Assembly (NCBI GenBank): GCA_964461265.1
Contig: CAYWTS010000068.1
Span: forward strand, 1 to 7,254
DNA from: CAYWTS01 sp964461265
GTDB taxonomy: Bacteria > Bacteroidota > Ignavibacteria > Tepidaquicellales > OLB5
Direction of reading: 5' to 3'
Length of the DNA stretch: 7,254 bases
Shown here piece by piece: positions 4,422 through 7,254 of the stretch (position 1 is the first letter of the stretch; every line of letters begins with the position of its first letter). The notes beneath the pieces are model-generated. The model did not search any database. It was not told where the DNA came from and saw nothing but the letters and a program-made list of their open reading frames with translations. The position numbers were made by a program, and so were the translations under genes.

Positions 4422-5933
4422 ATGTATGCTGTTGAAATGCTGAATATTACAAAACGATTCGGTGAAAACCTGATTGCCAATAACAACGTATCATTACGGG
4501 TAAACAACAGCGAAATACATGCTATAGTCGGTGAGAACGGAGCCGGCAAAACTACATTAATGAAAATTCTTTATGGCATGCTTCGTCCTTCCTCAGGTAA
4601 AATTTTCATAAATGGAACCCAAACAAAAATAAAAAATCCAGCACATGCAATTTCGCTTGGTATCGGTATGGTTCATCAGCACTTTATGCTGGTTCACGGT
4701 CTTACGGTAATTGAAAATATACTTCTTGGAAATGAAAAATGTCCGGCATTTGGTAAGGTTGAGCTGAATAAAGCTAAAGCAGAAATTGAAAAGTTATGCG
4801 GTGAATTTAATTTTTATATTCCTCTCCATCCTAAAATAGAAGAATTAACAGTCGGCCTGCAGCAAAAAGCCGAGATAATCAAGTTACTTTACCGGAACGC
4901 CGATATACTGATATTAGACGAACCTACAGCAGTACTAACACCGCAGGAAATTACAGATCTGTTTAATTCTCTAAAACTTTTAATCCGAAAGAATAAGACT
5001 ATAATACTAATTACTCACAAACTTAACGAGGTTATAGAAATCAGTGACCGTGTATCGGTAATGCGAAACGGAAAATTAATCGTAACCAAAAGCACAGCCG
5101 ATACATCACAGAAAGAACTTTCACGTTATATGATAGGTGAAGATAACACTGCCGGGTATAAATATTCAAAGGAAACAAAAATACAAAAAGAAACAATCCT
5201 GATTGCAGAAAACGTAATTATTGAAGATGAAAAAAAAGTTCAGAAAGTAAAAGGCGTATCGTTTACATTAAGAAGCGGTGAAATAACAGGAATAGCCGGC
5301 GTAGAAGGCAACGGGCAAACAGAGCTTGCCGATGCTGTTTGCGGACTGCATAAAGTAAAACAAGGCAGGATTATTTTTTACGGGAAAGACCAGCAGTTAA
5401 TTTCACACATCCCTTCCGACAGGCTGAAAAACGGAATTGTTAAGGAATTTAATTTGTATGAAAATATTCTGCTGAGCAGGCAAAATGAGGAGAGATATTT
5501 TAAAAACGGAATTCTTAATTACAAAACAATTAAAGATGACACGGAAAAACTGGTAGAAAAATATGATATTAAAACAAGTACACTTAAACAAAGTATTTCT
5601 GAACTCTCGGGCGGCAACCAGCAAAAACTTGTTGCTGCAAGAGAACTGACTAAAAATTCCAGACTAATTGTAATAAATCATCCAACACGGGGTCTGGATA
5701 TTAAAGCTTCGGAGTTTGTCCATAATTGTATTTTTGAAGAAAGAAGCAAAGGAAAGGCAATACTGCTTGTCAGTTCTGATTTAAGTGAACTGCTTAAGCT
5801 TTGTGATACAATCATGGTTTTGTATAACGGCAGAATAGTAAAAACATTAACAGCTTCCGAAACTACCGAGAATGAAATTGGTAAGTATATGACAGGAGGT
5901 AATACAATTGGAGACTTGAGACCTGAAATCTGA
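4422..5933 (+). CDS. BMP-type ABC importer ATPase with two nucleotide-binding domains
   Basis: This 503-residue cytoplasmic ATPase has the sugar/nucleoside-importer layout of two fused ABC domains. The first (about 4-240) has Walker A GENGAGKTT (37-45), the Q-loop MVHQHF with Q86, a signature ELTVGLQQK (141-149), Walker B ILILDEPTA (162-170) and H199 in ITHK. The second (about 260-495) has the usual degenerate Walker A GVEGNGQTEL (293-302), SHIPSDR (328-334), a full signature ELSGGNQQK (394-402) and INHPTRGLD (418-426) where Walker B ends. In that segment Asn and His replace the Asp-Glu pair; relatives usually have AAQPTRGLD, so loss of the catalytic Glu is normal but His is unusual. Length is typical of NupO/YufO-like proteins. 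The ATG at 4422 follows AGGG; a second in-frame ATG at 4437 is possible. The last codons, encoding GDLRPEI and the stop, lie in a heptamer array. It would power import through the two following permeases. Confidence 0.94.
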   Translation: MYAVEMLNITKRFGENLIANNNVSLRVNNSEIHAIVGENGAGKTTLMKILYGMLRPSSGKIFINGTQTKIKNPAHAISLGIGMVHQHFMLVHGLTVIENILLGNEKCPAFGKVELNKAKAEIEKLCGEFNFYIPLHPKIEELTVGLQQKAEIIKLLYRNADILILDEPTAVLTPQEITDLFNSLKLLIRKNKTIILITHKLNEVIEISDRVSVMRNGKLIVTKSTADTSQKELSRYMIGEDNTAGYKYSKETKIQKETILIAENVIIEDEKKVQKVKGVSFTLRSGEITGIAGVEGNGQTELADAVCGLHKVKQGRIIFYGKDQQLISHIPSDRLKNGIVKEFNLYENILLSRQNEERYFKNGILNYKTIKDDTEKLVEKYDIKTSTLKQSISELSGGNQQKLVAARELTKNSRLIVINHPTRGLDIKASEFVHNCIFEERSKGKAILLVSSDLSELLKLCDTIMVLYNGRIVKTLTASETTENEIGKYMTGGNTIGDLRPEI

Positions 5934-5938
5934 GATTT
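5911..5938. repeat. Heptamer array forming the 3' end of the ATPase gene
   Basis: Four consecutive 7-bp units read GAGACTT, GAGACCT, GAAATCT and GAGATTT. The first three contribute the final codons (GDLRPEI) and the T of the TGA stop at 5931-5933 of the ATPase gene; the fourth lies past it. The units resemble the array at 4382-4416 in opposite orientation. Related ATPases usually end near the MTGG motif, ten residues earlier, which suggests that the repeat has replaced or extended the original terminus. Confidence 0.6.
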
Positions 5939-5968
5939 TCGGGATTTAAGAGTGAATTTAAATAATAC

Positions 5969-7012
5969 TTGCTAAAACAAATAATAAATAAATTAATTGG
6001 GCCAGTTGCTGCTTTAGTTCTGACACTGATTGTCGGTTCTGTATTTATTATAGCAATAGGCAAAGATCCGTTTCTTATTTATAATAAATTATTCTTAGAA
6101 TCATTCTCAACAAGTTACGGTATCGGGCAGATACTTTTTAAAGCTACACCACTGATATTTACAGGGCTTTCAGTAGCATTTGCTTTTAAAGCAGGTTTGT
6201 TCAACATAGGTGCAGAGGGACAACTAAGTATAGGTGCTTTTCTGACTGCCTGGGCAGGTTTCACTTTCACATCACTCCCGGGATTTATTTTGATACCCTT
6301 ATGCATTTTAGCTGGATTTTTAGGTGGTGCCTTATGGGGTTACATTGCGGGTTACCTGAAAGCAAGATTTGGTTCGCATGAAGTGATTAATACTATTATG
6401 CTGAATTTTATTGCACTTGCACTGGTAAATTATCTTGTAAATAATGTTTATTTTGTTCCGGCAACAGTCCGCACACCGCAGATTGCACCACAGGCAGAAC
6501 TCTCAACATTTAGTGAAATAACCGGATTATTCAAAGGTTCACCTTTTAATATAAGTATCTTCTTAGCTTTGTTTTGCTGCGTTTTATTTTTTGCGGTTTT
6601 TAAATTTACAAAATTCGGATACTCCCTGCGTGTGCTTGGTGCAAACCGTTTTGCTGCCGAGTATGCCAAAATGAATATTTCACGACTCACAATCTATACT
6701 ATGTTAATAGCAGGGGGACTTGCAGGGCTGGTTGGCTCGAACTTTGTTCTTGGATATAAAAACTATTTTGAGCTTGGATTTTCGGAAGGCATAGGTTACA
6801 TAGGGATTGCTGTTGCTCTGATGGCACGAAATAATCCTGCAGGAATAATATTAGCTGCTGTATTTTTCGGTATTATTGAATACGGGGGATTAACTATTAA
6901 TACATTAGTGCCAAAAGAACTTGTAACTATGCTTCAGGCAATAATAATAATATTTGTGATAGTGTTTACAAAGTTATTTGATAAAGTAAAAATCTTAAAG
7001 ACAGCTTTATAA
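5969..7012 (+). CDS. BMP-type ABC importer permease, first subunit
   Basis: This 347-residue integral membrane protein belongs to the branched-chain/sugar-type permease family (BPD_transp_2), in the NupP/YufP-like branch. About nine or ten hydrophobic segments are visible, for example 11-31, 58-76, 104-127, 140-160, 193-211, 243-262, 275-305 and 318-335. Family landmarks are AGLFNIGAEGQLSIGAF (75-91), GSHEVINTIMLNFIA (135-149) and YSLRVLGANRFAAEYAKMNI (218-237), the last probably in the cytoplasmic coupling region that contacts the ATPase. The length is normal. The start is TTG at 5969-5971: a TAA closes the frame six bases earlier, and the first internal ATG is about 140 codons in, past several membrane segments. 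The gene begins 35 bp after the ATPase stop, so the two are surely co-transcribed. It pairs with the second permease at the right edge to form the membrane channel. Confidence 0.93.
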   Translation: MLKQIINKLIGPVAALVLTLIVGSVFIIAIGKDPFLIYNKLFLESFSTSYGIGQILFKATPLIFTGLSVAFAFKAGLFNIGAEGQLSIGAFLTAWAGFTFTSLPGFILIPLCILAGFLGGALWGYIAGYLKARFGSHEVINTIMLNFIALALVNYLVNNVYFVPATVRTPQIAPQAELSTFSEITGLFKGSPFNISIFLALFCCVLFFAVFKFTKFGYSLRVLGANRFAAEYAKMNISRLTIYTMLIAGGLAGLVGSNFVLGYKNYFELGFSEGIGYIGIAVALMARNNPAGIILAAVFFGIIEYGGLTINTLVPKELVTMLQAIIIIFVIVFTKLFDKVKILKTAL

Positions 7013-7086
7013 ACTCTGGATTCATGATATTTTTATACTCCGTCAGAAACTACATGTTATTTGAAAGTAAACATGAAAAATACATA

Positions 7087-7134
7087 GCTCCGCAGGAGCG
7101 AAATAATATTGTAGATTCCTGCTTTCACAGGAAT
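7087..7134. repeat. Two adjacent small palindromes between the permease genes
   Basis: GCTCC-GCA-GGAGC (7087-7099) and ATTCCTG-CTTTCA-CAGGAAT (7115-7134) lie 15 bp apart in the 133-bp gap between the two permease genes. Both look like common interspersed bacterial hairpins: the first recalls GCTCC..GGAGC elements of Bacteroidetes, the second the ATTCC...GGAAT (dRS3-like) type known from Neisseria. These likenesses are from memory. Neither hairpin is followed by a T-run, so they are not simple terminators. In the mRNA they could modulate the amount of the distal permease. Confidence 0.55.
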
Positions 7135-7145
7135 AGCAACTGAAC

Positions 7146-7254
7146 ATGTTCGAAAGCATTATATCAATAGCATTTCTTGCACAAACTATGAGGATAACTA
7201 TTCCTTATCTTCTCCCCTCTTTGGGTGCAGTGTATTCTGAAAGAGGCGGTGTTA
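7146..7254 (+). CDS. BMP-type ABC importer permease, second subunit (partial, C-terminus off the right edge)
   Basis: From the ATG at 7146-7148 the frame stays open to the window edge and gives 36 residues: MFESIISIAFLAQTM, then RITIPYLLPSLGAVYSERGG and V. The segment T.PYLLPSLGAVYSERGGV matches the N-terminus of the second permease of BMP-type importers (NupQ/YufQ-like), where a (T)PLLLAALG..FSERAGV stretch precedes the NIGLEG motif, which here would lie beyond the window. The position after ATPase and first permease is the expected one. The intervening gap, 133 bp, is larger than usual within such operons and is filled by small palindromes. A perfect 10-bp palindrome, GAACATGTTC (7142-7151), includes the start codon, and no clear ribosome binding site is visible. 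Confidence 0.85.
   Translation, partial: MFESIISIAFLAQTMRITIPYLLPSLGAVYSERGGV

Overview
The window looks like chromosome of an AT-rich, non-cultured-type member of the FCB group, most likely Ignavibacteria or a neighbouring Bacteroidetes/Chlorobi lineage. The best evidence is the C-terminus of the secreted peptidase, a type IX secretion (T9SS) type A sorting domain with the LSQNYPNPFN motif. Supporting signs are two promoter-like sites of Bacteroidetes type (TTG-N20-TAnnTTTG), gene starts with no clear Shine-Dalgarno sequence, and a lipoprotein with a relaxed lipobox. The lineage is inferred from these signatures, not from a database search.

Layout. Positions 1-244 (minus) hold the 5' part of an ORF6N-domain gene that runs off the left edge. 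Positions 245-758 are a gene-poor stretch with a possible decayed gene tail (301-447) and a striking 155-bp nested palindromic element (537-691). Positions 759-2759 (minus) encode a complete secreted M28 zinc aminopeptidase with a P-domain and a T9SS sorting tail. Positions 2760-3263 are a divergent intergenic region with a promoter-like site for each flanking gene, a composite REP-like palindromic element (2854-2989) and a GC-richer patch bracketed by an imperfect direct repeat (3093-3241).

Positions 3264-7254 (plus) are an ABC importer cluster of the BMP/PnrA type, in canonical order: substrate-binding lipoprotein, double-domain ATPase, first permease, and the start of the second permease, which is cut by the right edge. 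This is the architecture of purine-nucleoside importers (PnrA/TmpC, NupABC-like) and of the spirochaete riboflavin importer RfuABCD, so the substrate is a nucleoside or riboflavin-like molecule that the sequence alone does not settle. The lipoprotein would capture the ligand at the membrane, the two permeases form the channel, and the ATPase drives it. Two of the four genes have only TTG as a plausible start.

The protein-coding content is mostly ordinary. What stands out is the density and variety of small repeats in the gaps: a MITE-like or RNA-like 155-bp element, a REP-like composite, a hairpin pair between the permeases, and short arrays of degenerate 7-bp units at three boundaries in the transporter cluster. 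One of these arrays supplies the last codons and stop of the ATPase gene. I found no CRISPR array, tRNA, rRNA, complete insertion sequence or clearly new multi-gene system.
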